Below are positions 40,001-53,355 of a stretch of 64,000 bases of DNA, one piece after another. How positions within the stretch are numbered: position 1 is the stretch's first letter; each line of letters opens with the position of its first letter. The position numbers and the translations under genes are program-made. The stretch spans positions 21,880,190 to 21,944,189 of the forward strand of contig CM060463.1 in assembly GCA_030544235.1 (NCBI GenBank), in the 5' to 3' direction. Source of the DNA: Lepturacanthus savala (Eukaryota; Chordata; Actinopteri; Scombriformes; Trichiuridae). The notes below the pieces were generated by a model, which saw only the letters and a list, made by a program, of their open reading frames with translations, was not told the DNA's origin and searched no databases.

Positions 40001-43000
40001 GTTGTGTTCATTTTCTATTATTTGCAAATGTTTTTTGTTGTTGTTTTCCATTCCTTTGCTCCCTGGACACAGTCACTGTAGTGCAAAGAAGGAATCCCTA
40101 TACGATGGAAAATTTCCTTATTACCCAGGTCTATGATTGGGTAGAGTGGTTTTTATTTACATCACATAATGTGGGCATTATAAGGCCCATTGAGAATATA
40201 ATTGAAAGATATAAAGCTTGACTAATAACATTCAGCTTCACCAGCTACTGGACTCTTTTCAACAAATTGTAGTTCTCTGCGTTCAAATCTCAATACAATA
40301 TATATTTGACAAGTCAAACATATACAATTATCCTGCCAAAACTATTTTCCAGCATTCTTTGTTTGGCTTTTCTCGTTGATATAGCAGATGGAAAACCTTT
40401 TAACGTGTGCAGTAACTTCACACATTCTAGTTTTGATGTTGGCAAGCCGAGGTACGAATGTGTGCCTGGTTTGAATCAATTTCCAAATTACCATGAATTG
40501 TATCATTTGTTATGTCTCCACTTGACATGTTATTGTACATTTCTAATTCTCAGCCAAAAATAAATAGCTTCTGAAAGGGAGAAGAATATGTAGTAGATTT
40601 TCAAGATGATGTGTCATGTGCAAAGGTTACAGTGTTTTATATTGGAAGATGACACTCACATCTTAACTTGCTTTTAACAAAAGTAACAACCTTCCAGAAG
40701 TCATTTCCATTATACCAGTGCAGTTTGCTTCCCTGGGCTCTTTCACAAGCTGTTTTCTCTCCACTCAAACATGTATGTTGCTAATCTTACTTCACTTTGA
40801 TGTTTAAACGGTAAATAGTGAATTTGGAGTTTAAAGTGTATATCTGCATCTTTACAATTTCTTTTTTAAATCACAATTGATGAAACAAACTCTGGTCTGA
40901 TATTTAATTTAAACTTAAGTCTGATACAGAAACTGGACCCCATCTCAGTAAAGTAGGAGTCATCTTGTATCCGTTAAATCTGAAATAAAATGTATTTGAA
41001 TATTCATAGAGTCTGGATTTTTAATGAGGTAGAAGATGGGGCCATTTAAAAGATTTTTTAACAAAAACAATGTCCACCATATGTGTGTGTGTGTGTGAGA
41101 GATGGGGGGGTGTTGTTAAAGTTTTTAATGAGGTAATTAAAACTTTTCTTTTCTCAAATTTAATATGAATCTTTAAGCATTCTTGGATGTCAGGAGATTT
41201 TGTATATTTTGTTATTTTAATTACTAAAAGAATTTAAGCACAGACGCTGTTACAGTGTCATTTACTTTCTATTGTATTGTTCTAAACTTTGTGCAACAAA
41301 ATAAATATGAAAAGTTAAAGCAAATGATCCTTTGATATCAATGTTTAACTTGTGAATTGTTTTGACATTAAAAGGCTAAAAAACACAATAAAAGATGTTT
41401 TTGGTCTCTGGACAGATTTCATCCACGAAAAAAAGAAGAAAAAACTAATCACTGGCATTTCTGTGTGGAGGCAGCCCTTCATACTTGCCTCTGGCTAATT
41501 CCTCAATCAAGTGGAATTAGTCACTTCATTGGCAGAATCTATCAAATGTTTCAACTGCTTGTTAACACTGCTGCCATTTTGTCCTCGAAGCTGAGCTTAA
41601 TGAGAGCTGCAGACTGGGGGCAGAAAAGTTCATGCAGAACAGTCAATTCTGAGGGTTAATGTGGCCCCGTTGGTCAGCGGCTCTGCCCTCATGAAATAAT
41701 CCAACCGATCCGTCACTGTGACATTCAGATTGGTCACCACTTCTTTGGAGAGGGTTTGCCAGTCATAAAAGTCTGCCACGGCCATACACGGCATTTGGAA
41801 CGAGAGCAAATATAGATTAGGACCGAGGAAGGGTCTATTAACCACAGATTTATGAGGTTTGAAATCTGTTTCACCTTGTGTTGGACACATAAACATCTCT
41901 TTAAACATCACCAGCCAGACCAACCGATCAAATGAAGGTGATTCCTACTGAAATGGTCGTTCTCTGTGGATCTTTCCCAGAGACGGTATGTGTATAGAAT
42001 CAATATTGCTGTTTGCTTCACTGCTTTACAAAATGAGGCAAAGATCGTGAGCCAATTGGTACCCTCCTGTTGTTTCAAGTAAGGCAAACATCCCTGTCAA
42101 TTACGCCTGAAACAAACAGCATAATTATAAGGGAAAGAAGTCCGAATGCAACAGGATCCGGAGGGGTCTGGTGTAATGAGAAGAATCGGTATGAGTCCAG
42201 CAGGGTCTGTCAGTGTGTCCTTGCTCCATCTGAACGGGAAAGACAACAGAGTCAGAAGCAGCATGTTTCTGTCCAGGCTCCAGGCGAACGCTGTTTTCAA
42301 TCAAGATCGGGTCCCAAATGTGTCCCTGCTCATTCTCCCACCATCCACATGCATAAACACCACCTCCCTTTCTAAAGTGTTTACACACTCGCTTGCTTTG
42401 ACCTAGGGTTTACACAGGCATTTGCCTTATTAAATTGAACTGACCCTGACTACTTTTCTTTCAAAGAAAACACTCCATTTTGAAAGCTATATATGTTTTT
42501 TGCACAGTTTGAAATTGGAAATGACAGAAGAATCCCAAGTGACCGAACTTCAGTATGAATCTGAGTTGGCCAAACAATAACCCAAATAGGAGAGAAGGTC
42601 CAGATGTGCAAGCAAAGACACATGTCTAGATACTTGATGAGAAGAGTGCAGCATTATGCATTTCTGGGTGCCAATTAAATAACTACTGTACACAACTGCA
42701 ACAAATCAAAACGTTTCGTTCTGAAAAACTGTGCATTTATTTGTGAATTTTACTGAATGTGTAACAGGTTGATCTGGATTTCATTCTGAATGTAAAACTT
42801 GCAAAAGTGAAATAAAAAAAAAATAAATCTACAATCAAAAGAAAACTGGATATTGAGTGCTTGATTGACTCAAATAGTACAAACTACTGCACGTTTGCGG
42901 TCTACTCAAACAAAAAAATACCACATCAAATCTTAATTAAATGTGCAGAAATAAGTTCAAGTATTAATCTTAAATTTCTTTCACTCCTCCATAGTCTAAT

Positions 43001-43232
43001 GAAATGCTGAAGGACACAATCCCTCGTGGACTCACAAGGCTAGAAAATATATAAAAAATACTGAACAATTATTAATACCAAGACACAAAGTAAACTGCGC
43101 AACTTCAGGGTATCACAACAAAACGCTAGACAGGAACATGCATAAAAAATTAATCTCTTGATCTGCTTCAAAGTCAGTCAAAGGTTAACTGGTATTGATT
43201 TAATAAGCAAGAGACATGTCTTTGTCTCTCCT
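31088..43232. other. Intergenic DNA between oxtr and rad18, including rad18 3' UTR at its right end
   Basis: No exon could be supported. Candidate repeat material lies at 32.45-33.12 kb (gcagtgtttcccctag near one end, a ggcctggcggggg/ccaggcctg block at the other) and at 34.7-35.25 kb (ending agagacccctagtgg). A palindrome sits at 34480-34515. The rad18 3' UTR should run leftward from 43232. The nearest minus-strand AATAAA is at 42736-42741, and an ATTAAA at 43199-43204 is very close to the stop. Confidence 0.5.
34480..34515. repeat. Perfect 12-bp-arm palindrome
   Basis: agcaatagctat at 34480-34491 and its exact reverse complement at 34504-34515 enclose a centre made of the same ATAGCTATAA motif, so the site is both palindromic and tandem. 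Confidence 0.85.
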
Positions 43233-43356
43233 TCAGCAATTGTCCGTCTCTCTGTACGTTTTCCGGCTGCGTTTTGCCAGAATGGGCGATGATGAAGCTT
43301 CGTCGGTTTCTCTGGAGCTGCGGGGTCGCTTTTGGAAGCTGGTCCTCTCTTTGACT
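43233..43356 (-). CDS. rad18: rad18 last coding exon and stop
   Basis: It follows a CTGTTTCATAG acceptor; the first base A completes GAA (Glu). It encodes VKERTSFQKRPRSSRETDEA, then SSSPILAKRSRKT and a short end with a TGA stop at 43235-43233. The basic RPRSS and AKRSRK groups parallel the basic C-terminus of human RAD18 (PRNKRNRN). All three frames are open across the exon, so the frame was set by phase and homology. The intron before it (43357-50183) is 6.8 kb. Confidence 0.82.
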
Positions 43357-46300
43357 CTATGAAACAGAGAAAACCCTTTAGCAAAATGCAAGTAGAGGAG
43401 AACAGATGAAACATGCACAATTTCAGTAATGATGTACCCTTTTATTCGCTGTCCTATAGATTTTAAGATAAATGTAAAGCCTTATTTTGAGGTGAGACAT
43501 CCTTGCTTTTATTGTGTGAGTGTACACTAAATATACACAGGCTACTCTGCTGCTGCACAATGTATGAATACCAAAAAAAACCTTACAGCCATAAATTACC
43601 AACCAACTGTGATGTTTACTTGTGGAATATGCATCAGCGAATGAGCCTTAGAGGGTCATCTTCAAGCCATGAAGATGGACATTATATACATCAATCTACA
43701 ATACAAAAGGGTGAGACAAACAGTCCTCTTAAACTCCCCACCTTCTCTCTCATCCACCGAAACCCTCGGGTGCGTATCTTGAGAAGAACATGCAGATTCA
43801 ATCAGTTCTACAATTGAGTTGTTTTCTTGTGAGGAATCAGCCAAGATGATTACTTTACCCAATTACCGTTTTGGTGGGATTAAATCTATCGAGGCTCCAA
43901 AAATAACCCTGGCACATGTGGCAAATGAGAAGCACATTTGCCTGCATGTTTCCTCAAAGTAACCATCAGTTCATGCAGTCAATTAACACCAACAGCCCCT
44001 TTACTTCGACCAACTAACGCAGTAATAGATTCGGCATTCAGCTTTCACAGCATTTCCTGAGTGCATTCATACTTGACATACTGTTTGAGCGCGACAGAAA
44101 AAGGATTTTACTCCATTTCGAGCAGCAGGCTCTTTGACACACCTCCAGGGTATACGAGTGGTTGTTCACACCAGTCAAAATGACTTGGATATAACAGAAA
44201 GTATGCCTGCGAAGAAATAACAGATGTGTGCTATCCAGTTGAAAGGAAAACAAAGCTCTTAGACTAGCGCCTGTCCATCCAGCAAAGTGACAGAAAATAA
44301 CTTTTCCACTTTGACACTTAGGTGGCTTGCTTTGTTGAAATGAAAAAGTCAATTGTTGCTCACTCTGTATAGATTGCTCAGCCTCTCATGCTGTGGATGT
44401 GCACCCTGGATATAGAAATAAAATCTAACTGCTTTTATTCATTCACAGTTCTAATCAAGTTAACACCAAGATAATATTATTAGTGTTACAATGTGCAACA
44501 GAAAGTACATTTGCAGCATCATATTTTCAATAGTTCAGTGAATATTATCACACATTGATACTGCAAGATAATGCAAGATTATCGGACAATTTCTTTCCTT
44601 TATCTGCATCCCTAAACAACAGTGAAAATATTTCCAAAGGTCTTGTTAAAATATTTAATTACCTAAAATTTATGAGAGATACTGTATATGCGATTCATGG
44701 ACTGTCACTTACTTTGACTCATTCATGGCACAGAAAGTAATCTATTTAAAATAAACATAGCATGATGCATATAGCTTATAATGTATAAGTTGTATAAGTA
44801 TATAACTTATAATGCATATATGTTTTTTACACCTTTTATTATTTTGTGTTTATTCTCATTTAGTTGATGACTTTTTCATGCACAATTCATTACTTTAACT
44901 CTAAAGGAACCTTTGTGGGAGACCGAGTACTCTACTTTTTTCCTGATAGATTACCTATTGCCACATCAATGTTTTTTTTCTCTGCAGCTCAGGATGCTGT
45001 TAGCTGAATAATCACCTGAGAAACTGGCGGACACACTGACATCTCCTCCACAGGAAATAGTCAGATTTCATTTCCACGAAAACAAAGAGGAGCCACAGTG
45101 TCTTACATGTGGAACCCCTTACCGTCGTATATGAAGAACTCTTCAGATGATTGCACTACAGATGAATCACCCTCCAGCCAGTAGCAAGGTCCCACATGTC
45201 GTTTTATGTTGGGCATGGACTGGAAAATAACAAAAGTCTAGCACTGGAATTTGGGTTAGTCCATGTGGGTATTGGGTGTTGAGATATCCAAGTATGGTGG
45301 ACTGCTGGTAGGCAGGCAGTTGGACACTTTGCAAGCATGAGTCAGGACTGAAACAATCAACAGTTAAATTGTGATCTTTGCCAGATGGAGGATAACTGGA
45401 GGATAGAGATAAAGCCTCCCCCAGTGAAAAGAAAATTTCCTCTCACACTTGTTACAAGCACAGACTTGGCTTCCTCCTATTGAGCTGATGATGCATTCCA
45501 TGGCCCAAGACTTCTGGTGTACTACAACGATGGGGAGAGGGAAAAAAAATAAAAAAGTGCAGCGCGGAGTGACTACATTCTGAGTGAACAGTGACACGTT
45601 TTGGTTGTGCCTCAAGATCATTCAGAGAGAGACACAGAGCTGAGCCTTAATTATCCACAACAAGGACGAGGTGGAATGTCATTCAGATGTATGGGCTTCT
45701 GTTGTTTTGTCGGCGGTGTGAGAGTAGAGCTATCCGTCTGTGACATTTCCTTGAAACAGACCTGCCTGTGTGTGGGAGATAACATTTTCTTTAAACTGCA
45801 GCGTACCAAAGAACAATAGAAAGACTTTATTTCACCTCAAAGTGAAAAACTAGCATGGACTGGAAATGGTATGGGAAAAAGTAAGTGTGCCCTTCTTTTG
45901 CTGAGCAAACCTGGAGAGAGACTCAAAAGCCAGACCACTCTCAATTCTCTATTTTGATGTGGGTGAGGGGATTTGATGCACTCAAAATAGTCAAAATAGT
46001 CCCTATAGTATAGGTGTAATCATGCTCACAGAGTGTGAATGAAGGGCCTAACACACTAAAAGCGATAATTGACGTGGCTCATTTGATGCTCTACGGTGCA
46101 CTGCAGGCATCAGATTTGAAAAGCAGACACCATAGGACCAACAGAGCTGTCGTGTTGTTCTTTGTATTGGCTGCTGCATTTGTTGGACGTAATGATGGAT
46201 GAACGCATGAAAAGTAGAAATAGCGAAGGGAAGATAAACTATAAAAGCATCAGTCTCCAAAGTAAATCTTCTGTAGAGTGCTTGATGGTTATTTATTTTA

Positions 46301-46988
46301 TTTATTTGCTTTAGAACATAATCGCCATGAAACAATCAGAAAATTAAATTTTATTTCTCATTCACTGTTTTGTTCTTGCTACCGCCGCTCCCTCTCTAGC
46401 TCGCTTAACCACTATACTGTTCATCGCCTTTTCAGCTGTAGAAAAAACTATTTTGGTTGCAGGTCATCATTTGACACTTCAGAATCAAAATAAGGTCAGA
46501 GTAGGCGCATCAAGGCTGTTTGATGCACCTCATAATCTGGTCTTAGTGAAGGCATTTAATGGTCAAAATATTATTAATTAAATATTCAAATATATTCGAA
46601 TATTAATATCAATAAACAAACGAACTTCAAATATGATTTTTGGGCAAAAGTCAAAGCCCTACTCAGAGGCGGCCACAGCCTCGCAGCTAGCAGCAGCTGC
46701 AGCTAGCAAGCAAACTAACAAGGCTAAAAATGAGCTTCCCCTACTTGAAAGACCAGCATCCACCACCACCCAACAGGCCAAAACCAAACATCTCCTTTAA
46801 CAATATGCATGTATGTAACATAATGTAATAATTTAAATGTTTTCCACTCAACTGGCAAAAGGGGATTGGCCGCTAACTTGCTATGGCTGCCTTGCAGCAC
46901 TGAATCTGAACTGCGAATCTGGTGTGAAGCGTGGCAGCATAGTTTGGAGGAAATGAAACGCTCTGATTGGCCGAAAGCACTACATTTA

Positions 46989-47032
46989 CATGCAGATCTC
47001 TTTGGATCTGTGGCTCCAAAGAGATCTGCATG
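46989..47032. repeat. Perfect 18-bp-arm palindrome in a rad18 intron
   Basis: catgcagatctctttgga at 46989-47006 and its exact reverse complement at 47015-47032 flank an 8-base loop. A second hairpin (tgtgtttgt/acaaacaca) follows within 50 bp. Confidence 0.9.
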
Positions 47033-49486
47033 CGTACATGTCGGCAGGTCTGCATAACGCTTTGGTTTGTGTTTGTTGAAACAAACACATTTGGTTGATA
47101 TTAACGACTGTGTGAAGTTTAAGCAGCAGAGTTAATGATTACAGGGAAACTATGCAGCATGAAGCAAGAGAACATCGTGTCATGTTTAGAATACTAAAAA
47201 CACACATTTTCATTGGTATCTGAACTTCTCCTTCCTTCCAAGCATTCGTTATACAGTTGTTTATGGCGAGTCTTCTGGGATGAAGAGCTGTGTGTGACTG
47301 TCTTAAGCACTTTGCCAGGATCATTTCAACAGAGAAGACAGCAGTAATAACAGCATAACGAAACGGTACAGAAAAACAAATAAAAAAGAGAATGCTGTCT
47401 GCCAAACTTACAGCATATCATGTCTGAATATTCAGTCCACTTGTCATAGCTATAATTGGTGCAAAATACGACATCCACGCTAACCCTCGACGATTAGATT
47501 TATTGCTGACATAACTCTGTTTCTGACAAACTCCATAAAATAATCTATCAAGGGAGGTTAAGTTGTCAAAACAACCACCAAGAGAACAGCCAAAACCAAC
47601 TACAAGACAAACGGAATATTTGCCAACAATTTCTTGACAAGATAACTGGATGAGCAGTGCGATCTGCCTCCGATAACAAGTACATTTTCCAAACCTTTGT
47701 AAAGAAAAACAGTCCATGGTCCAAAAAGGACAACTGATGGCACAGAAAGTCCAACCTTATGCCCCAAGTGAAAAGCAACATCTATGAAAGCAGCCTCTTG
47801 TTTTGTGTTTTTTCAGGTCACAAACAAGTGCTTTCTAACAAAAAAAAAAAAAATAATTTTGGTATTATTTAGTAATTTGGTAATTTTGGTCAAAAGAAAT
47901 GACAGGGGAAGACAAAATTTAAGACCTCATTTCATGAGATCCAGATTTTAGAAATTTAGCCACATACAACAAAACGATTATGAAACATCTCTTATCTAGA
48001 GACAAACCAGGTCTTTGATTTCATCTAATACGACCATACAAGTCAGAGATATGCTTGGAATGGATCCCATCTATGATAGAGGTACTTTTCTGCTCTTAAC
48101 AAAACAGGCATACACCCACAAAGGATCCTTTGACTTCAAGAGGCTGCTGGGCAGGAGGAGATGAATGTCAGATTTACAGAAAGAAGTCTTGGTAAGCAGA
48201 ATCCTCTTGTACACCAGGAGTAGACTATTATTTAAATATGGCTCTTGAAAAATGATTCAGATGTCCAAAGAGCCACCTACACATCCCCATTAATCTCTTC
48301 TCATAATGTAATATAGAAGAGGCATTTAGACAGTACATATGTGTCCTAAACTGTTTTCTATAGGATGCTCACTTTAAAACCTTGATTGTTTTATTTAGTC
48401 TGGCCTATAAAACAAATGATTGTTGTTATTAATGGAATTCACTCTATTTAAACTTAATGTTATGGACCATGTGAAACATACATTTGAAAATCTGGGTTCC
48501 ACCCAGAAGGCTTTGGCAGTGTGCTAGTTGTTTTTTCTTTTTTTTTTGGCATCGTCATGTGGCAATGAAACTCTTCCCATATCATTCACCTCCCCCATCT
48601 AGGAATATTATGTATTCCCATAAATTGCACAAACAAATCAAAGAAATTTTATGACTCTGTAAATTGCTACATTAAATTTGCCTATTCACTTGCAAGCGCA
48701 TCACCCGAGTCTGTGAAGCAGATAAACTGGATGTTCTTCTCTCCACCGTATTCATGCATGCTGCCCCCTGCAGATACAGACCAGGATGAGGCAACCAGCA
48801 ACACTATTACAGAGGTAGTAAACCCACAGTTCTTAGCTAACTTCACCCAGAGAGGGGGGGGTGGAGCGATTGTTCCATACTTCCCCCTCCATAACACTTC
48901 AAACCTGTCTGAGGTCAACTCGGTTTATTTTAACATGAAGATAGTTCAAGCTTCACATCAACAGGGATGTGGAGGGTACACACCGAGGTAAAAAATAAAA
49001 TCCTGTGCAGCCTCCTGCATGACACTGGACACCCCGAGGTAACAATGAATGCTGTTTTAATTGGCACGAGATACCGGAGCTCCCGTGACACATATGCGGA
49101 GATCCCCAGTCGATCAGTCAGAGAAAATAAACCAACAAAGACAGACTTTTGGCTCCTTTACAGGTCGTCATGCCGTGTGCGTCTCGAAGGTGTCTCCAGT
49201 AGCATTTGAAAATAAGCAAGATACTTCACACTCTCACACACCGAGGCCTCAGGATTTATATAGAGTTGTACCAAAGGGACCCAAGTTTCAAAAAGTTATA
49301 TTCAGAACTTTTCAGACTTTTGAAACCATATAACGCAGTTTTAATTAGTTTAGCAGCATTGATTTTTTTATTTATCACGGCAAATGTCATATAGCATAGT
49401 TTACAGCTGAAAAGGCATGTTTAAGCATTTACTGCATCTTTAAGTACTTATTGCTATAGATGTAACGCTGAAAACACATTATCCAG

Positions 49487-49487
<1 letters not shown>

Positions 49488-49568
<81 letters not shown>
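49488..49568. repeat. (TA)n microsatellite in a rad18 intron
   Basis: About 81 bp of uninterrupted AT dinucleotides, roughly 0.6 kb from the 45-nt exon. No transposon end is recognisable beside it. Confidence 0.95.
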
Positions 49569-49570
<2 letters not shown>

Positions 49571-50183
49571 TTGATCATAATTATGATTGTATATGTATTT
49601 ACACCAGATCTGTCTGCAGCGCGGTCCATCCCCCGATACTCATCCCAATTACCATCGCCATAGGCAAACTGAAAAAATTCTATTCTCTATTTGTAACATG
49701 GGGGAGGCGCAGACAAAAACTGCGCATTGTGCACACACAGCATTTGGTCTGAATGTGGTGTTTAAAGGGCCTGGAGGTTAATTGAAACCCTGCCTTTATT
49801 TGGTATTTTACACTAAGTCAACATCAGAAAGACTGAGGAATTTCCCAGGACTGTAGACCACTATCAGTGGTTGAAGATAAGGGCTTAGAAAATGTTAATT
49901 AATTCACATATAATAAATGTTGCCCTTGGGGCAAATACTGTTATGCGAATAATTGCGATTAATAATTATAAAACCTGTAATATATATATATAGCATTTAC
50001 TGTATATGTACCTTATGTATTATGACCCATGAGTCAATATTTTTTCAAAATTCTAAAGTAAAAGAACATTTTAAAATTAATAAAAGTAATTCTATCTTTT
50101 GTTTTCTCAGCTGGTGCAGCAAAAAGATTATTGGATTAGTTTTGTAGGACAGACAGAAGCAATGACAGAAAAAATTCACTTAC

Positions 50184-50228
50184 TCTAGATTTCTGGGAGG
50201 CTCTGGACCAAAGATGTCTGAAATAGAA
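50184..50228 (-). CDS. rad18: rad18 penultimate coding exon (45 nt)
   Basis: Tiny exon chosen on frame, splice signals and homology. The acceptor CCTGTGCAG (AG at 50230-50229) follows a long pyrimidine tract, and the donor is GTAAGT. It reads S-SISDIFGPEPPRNL and hands on in phase 2, so the join to the last exon keeps frame. SSSISDIFG resembles human SSSSDIIRD. A second AG 11 nt downstream (exon start 50217) would shift the frame; see the findings. Confidence 0.8.
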
Positions 50229-51499
50229 CTGCACAGGGAGGAAGAGCAGAGAAAGGAGAGAGACTGTGTAAATCATCAAAACATTTTTAACAATATTGGG
50301 GATTTATGTCTGTAGCACCACAGACTTGTATGAACATGATGAACATGTGTGATAACAGGGTAAACTACATATATAAACAGCACCCCGCCCCCTTGCTGTG
50401 AGTTAATGAGATCTGTACGATTACCATTATACTCTGTCAGCAGCTCACAATATGTGCATGACTCACATTGGGGACCACAATGGAAATAACCTCTAGAGCT
50501 TGAATTTTATCTTCAAAACATGTTTGGAAATTTGTGTTTGGTCAGTCACATGTCTGGCAGCACCCAGGGCACCAACACTGACAAAAGATTCACATGAACA
50601 TATGGAGGAATGTCATGTTCAGTGATGAATCCAGGCCGGGTCTGCGGATGTTGTGACTGTAAGGTCAAAGTATGAAGATGATGTGGAGAATTTGATGCAT
50701 ATTGTTTGAGTAAAAAATAAAAAAGATGTAATAAGCGTATAAGTCAATTAACTATAAATATGGCATATTTGCAGGTTTCTATAGTCAGATCAATCAAATG
50801 AATGAATGCAAACAAAAGAAACTAGATATGTTTCAGGATATATATATGAATGACTTTCCAGTAAAAATACTTTTCAATGTATACAAAATATGTATTGCAT
50901 ATAATTATACAAACAAAAAACAAACAGGAAAATATGGTTCACAGATGTATTTTGATTACATTAACATACAAACTGAACCTGCAGTTTCAAACTGCTTAGC
51001 CTTTGTGAACCTCAGCTCACTTGTGTGAGGGGTTTTTGAGTCTGAAATGGCTTCATTCACAATTGCATTTTTTTCCAGCAGGGCAGGAAACGGAGACAAA
51101 TAAAATATCTTGTTAAAAAGTAAAAGTAAAGGTTTTGAAGCAGTTAACTTAAGGTGATCTGAACTAAATCTGGACGTGGGGCCTAAAAAATTGGTCAGAA
51201 ACTAGTCCTATGGTATTAGGTGCTTAGTCTATGTTTATTGCAGCAGCTGTTCATGGCTGACATTAGAGATTACAACCAGACTGTCAGTCCTTTTATTAAA
51301 AAAAAAACAAAAAAACAGCATCCACAAGCACAATGTCATGGAAATTCTGTTAAAACACTCTGGGCATATAAAAGACAGACACTGACAGACTTAATGATTA
51401 ATGATGTTTTTCTTGATCAACAAGTCGAGACCTTGAAATTCACCATCTCAGAACAAGACATGGACAGAGAGTCTTCTTTTATAGCAAAATAAAATCAAT

Positions 51500-51790
51500 G
51501 CTCCAATTGGCCTTTAAATACTAGCATTTATTACATTAGCCTTCTGAAGCAAGGAGCAAACACCTTGTACTGTTAGAACACTGGAGTGATACTGGAAATG
51601 GGCCTATATACACCTATACATGTAGATATTACACCAAAAAACAACATTTGCAGCTGGAATAGTCATTTATTACATTAGCAATGTATAGAGTGTATTTCTG
51701 ATTAGTTTAAAGTTATCTTTGTTGGAAAAAAAGGGTTTTTTTTGTTCAAAAATAAGGCAAAGTGACCCCAAACATTTTAACGGTAGTGTA
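51500..51790 (-). mobile_element. Tc1-derived miniature element, copy 2
   Basis: Right end gtgaccccaaacattttaac followed by ggtagtgta is the family terminus. The reversed interior (agataactttaaactaatc, aatatctacatgt, gtgttctaac) matches copy 1 at 19.2 kb. The left limit is unclear and may extend toward 51.2 kb. It lies in the rad18 intron on the opposite strand to copy 1. Confidence 0.65.
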
Positions 51791-52842
51791 TAGAGCTGCA
51801 TCCCAAATCGCTGCAAAGAAGACATTTCTTTGTAGTCCCTACATTAAAATAAAAAGTAAAAACACATATTCTTGATATGGGCCATGGGCAATTTTGAGAT
51901 TTTCAAATGATCCAAGAGTTCATTTTAAGGAAAAGGTTGGATGTCCCTGGTGTAGAACCTTTAATTAAGACTCATTATCAGATCGTCACATTTATTAAAT
52001 GTGGCTCAGACACTAAAATTATTAATTATTAAAATAAAATGGATGCAATTTATTGGCTGATACATATTACTGAAACTGAAGAATCATTAACAGTTTTTAA
52101 TTAATATATACAAATATGTGCTACACCAAATCCTTAACATTACCTATCACTATTAAAATCTGCTGAGAAGCTCTGTTCTGACAAATTTTAGACTGTCTGA
52201 TTGCAAGGATAATTTTGAACTCCTGTTGACAGCACAGAGAAGAGGCTATCATTATCCGTTTTAATGGTGTGGCAGGGGAGCTTATCTGGACTTTTGAGTT
52301 CCCGATCACAGGATGCTAGGCTTTTATTTGGAGGCAGCAAGTGACAATTTGGTGTTCAATCATATAATTATATAATCATGATTGAACCATGATTTCTTAC
52401 TAATGGTCTTTGTGCTTTATAAGGAGGAAAAGATGATCTGTAAAACATATTTTTGACGGGGAGTTAAAAACCCATCATGCAACAGTCAGTAAATATGGGC
52501 TTTCTGCTAAATCTAAAACTACTGAAAAGGAAACTGCTTACAGTTCATACCAATACTTATGTTTGTTACATTTTCTGATGTTTCATGAAGAACAAATTTT
52601 TTGCAGTCAAATTAGAAACAGGCAAGCGACAACCTTGATGTTTTAAAGAAAGTATTTCAGGGCGCAAATGGTAATACTTTTAGTTATTTCTACCTCATAA
52701 AAGTCTGCAGTGCAATGAAAGAAAAGTGAATGTAGGAGAGGAATGTAAAGGCTGTAATATATCCAAGGTCAAAGGGGGAGAAAGAATAATTACCTACACT
52801 GATAAAATGACCAAACAGAACACCTCTGTATTATACTGTGCT

Positions 52843-52872
52843 TGATTCAGTCACATTCCAGTGACTGAATCA
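52843..52872. repeat. Perfect 12-bp-arm inverted repeat
   Basis: tgattcagtcac and its reverse complement are separated by six bases. The core TGACTGAATCA resembles a bZIP-type site, but no function can be claimed. Confidence 0.8.
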
Positions 52873-53228
52873 GTGAAGCAATACTGATGCCTATGACAAC
52901 ACAACACTTATTTTGTTCAAACAAAGGCAGATAATTTGTCATTGAGTAGCTGTATGTTGCAATAGCCAGTTGCCCTATTTTCCTTATAGCCTTATTAGCA
53001 CATAGAGGAGAGATGTTCCGATAATCAGAATCCGATAATCAGAAAGGATTCATGTGCTATTGCAGTTGCACTAGATTTTTTTTTTTTAACAAGACAGAGT
53101 TCAAAGTAAACTTTGATCTCTATCACTGTGAAATTAGTCATGTCCAAAGTATATAAATCTTATGAAGTCAACCAACCCTTAACCGCAGGGATTGAGGATG
53201 ACATTTCAATAAGTCAATGAGGACTCAC

Positions 53229-53355
53229 CTGCTGATAGACACGTCACTATCAGAAGGGCTGGGTGATGATTCAATCCTTCTCACAGATAACTCCTCGTCC
53301 ACCTCTCCATCTTCCAACTTGATTTCTAAGCAGCTCCTTGATTCTGCAATTTGAT
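53229..53355 (-). CDS. rad18: rad18 exon, acidic and serine-rich segment
   Basis: 127-nt exon with a CCCTTTCAG acceptor and a GTGAGT donor. It encodes DQIAESRSCLEIKLEDGEVD and then a Ser-rich run ending ESSPSPSDSDVSIS (42 codons, phase 2 out). It corresponds to the human acidic/Ser-rich region before the S-box, which Cdc7-Dbf4 phosphorylates to promote polymerase-eta binding. Conservation here is by composition more than by exact residues. The intron back to the previous exon is only 388 bp. Confidence 0.88.

Noticed and set aside
40306..40563. 85-codon frame with a signal-peptide-like start
   Set aside because: AT-rich composition, no family resemblance and no supporting exon; treated as chance.
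41630..41923. 97-codon minus-strand frame
   Set aside because: Looks somewhat protein-like (FYDWQTLSKEVV), but I recognise no family and no flanking exons.
42097..42406. Several overlapping frames of 67-101 codons just downstream of rad18
   Set aside because: Frames occur on both strands with no recognisable domain or splice signals; probably chance in GC-richer DNA.
43178..43420. Longer frame through the last rad18 exon starting ESKRGPAS
   Set aside because: The phase from the preceding exon selects the frame ending AKRSRKTYRETDNC; the other frames fit only unsupported splicing.
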